From an uncultured Lachnospiraceae bacterium (GTDB taxonomy: Bacteria > Bacillota > Clostridia > Lachnospirales > Lachnospiraceae), in the NCBI GenBank assembly GCA_910584695.1, contig CAJUBR010000117.1, positions 1 through 6,318 of the forward strand: a stretch of DNA of 6,318 nt, in the 5' to 3' direction. This document shows positions 6,065 to 6,318 of the stretch, one piece after another. The translations under genes and the position numbers were made by a program. The notes beneath the pieces are model-generated. The model was not told the DNA's origin. It worked only from the letters and a program-made list of their open reading frames with translations, and did not search any database. Each line of letters starts with the position of its first letter. Position 1 is the first letter of the stretch.

Positions 6065-6318
6065 TCATTTCAGGCTTCCCAGATATTCTTCATTCAGTGT
6101 AATCACCTGTTCCATTGCCTTTTTCCCCGGTGCCCCCATCGTCTCTCTTTTTTCTACACAGGTTTCCAGACTAATCGCATTATAAATGTCCTCTTCAAAT
6201 ACCGGAGAAATTCTTTTATATTCTTCTAAGGTCATATCCTCTAACGCTATATTTTTCTCAATACAGTATAATACGAGCTGCCCTACGATCCCATGTGCAT
6301 CCCGAAACGGTACACCAT
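6065..6318 (-). CDS. argH: Argininosuccinate lyase, C-terminal 83 residues (5' part outside window)
   Basis: Partial gene entering from the right edge and ending at TGA 6067-6065. Argininosuccinate lyase splits argininosuccinate into arginine and fumarate in the last step of arginine synthesis. The visible part begins GVPFRDAHGIVGQLV, a conserved segment of the ArgH C-terminal region (typically VPFR.AH..vG.lV), continues with an acidic helical stretch (LEDMTLEEYKRISPVFEEDI), then shows AISLETCVEKRETMGAPG, where argH proteins usually carry the L..sv..R...GGt.p pattern, and closes with a short helix. The family is about 460 residues long, so roughly four fifths lies outside. The active-site serine loop is not in the window. 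Fumarate made here could in principle serve as electron acceptor for NadB, but genome adjacency alone does not show this. No terminator follows before the next gene. Confidence 0.92.
   Translation of the reverse strand, partial: GVPFRDAHGIVGQLVLYCIEKNIALEDMTLEEYKRISPVFEEDIYNAISLETCVEKRETMGAPGKKAMEQVITLNEEYLGSLK

Noticed and set aside
2776..6229. Plus-strand open frames, for example 2776-3081, 3425-3646, 3779-4009, 5185-5481 and 5836-6102.
   Set aside because: They are mirror frames of well-supported minus-strand genes, lack recognisable domains and show low-complexity Phe/Leu/His/Ser-rich translations typical of antisense frames.
1..6318. A hidden novel system such as a defence island, CRISPR array, mobile element, riboswitch or RNA gene.
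   Set aside because: No direct-repeat array, transposase, integrase, att-like repeat, tRNA-like fold or long structured leader was seen. Gaps between genes are short apart from 2234-2570, which is explained by a terminator and promoter elements.

Overview
All recognised genes in this window lie on the minus strand. The DNA is AT-rich with strong AGGAGG-type ribosome sites, and the proteins look like those of anaerobic Firmicutes. The PhoR-like kinase architecture, the short NadB and the short NadA fit Clostridia, most likely a Lachnospiraceae-type gut bacterium. That placement is inferred from sequence character, not from a database search.

Layout in transcription order, from high to low coordinates. 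(1) 6318-6065: the last 83 residues of argininosuccinate lyase (argH), cut by the window edge. (2) 5996-5742: an 84-residue, very acidic protein of unknown function. (3) 5703-2571: the complete de novo quinolinate/NAD operon nadA-nadB-nadC. The nadA-nadB gap is 29 nt and nadB/nadC overlap in an ATGA, so the genes are tightly coupled. (4) 2534-2488: a strong intrinsic terminator (15-bp perfect stem plus six U) closing the NAD operon. (5) 2487-2234: a regulatory region with a good sigma-A-type promoter, a 9-bp inverted repeat, two groups of TTAACA-like hexamers in 11-bp phase, and a 12-bp perfect palindrome. (6) 2233-1547: an OmpR/PhoB-family response regulator. (7) 1537-1: its PhoR-like membrane sensor kinase, whose start and most domains are present but whose last part of the ATPase domain runs off the window.

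How the genes work together: NadB oxidises L-aspartate to iminoaspartate, NadA condenses this with dihydroxyacetone phosphate to quinolinate, and NadC converts quinolinate with PRPP to nicotinate mononucleotide, the entry to NAD. The two-component pair is a separate transcription unit. Its sensor resembles PhoR, and TTAACA-type repeats upstream of the regulator gene suggest phosphate-type autoregulation, which is inference.

I found no RNA gene, mobile element, CRISPR array or evidence of an exotic new system. This looks like ordinary core chromosome. The most interesting parts are the TCS upstream region, the unassigned acidic small protein ahead of nadA, and the C-terminally short NadB.
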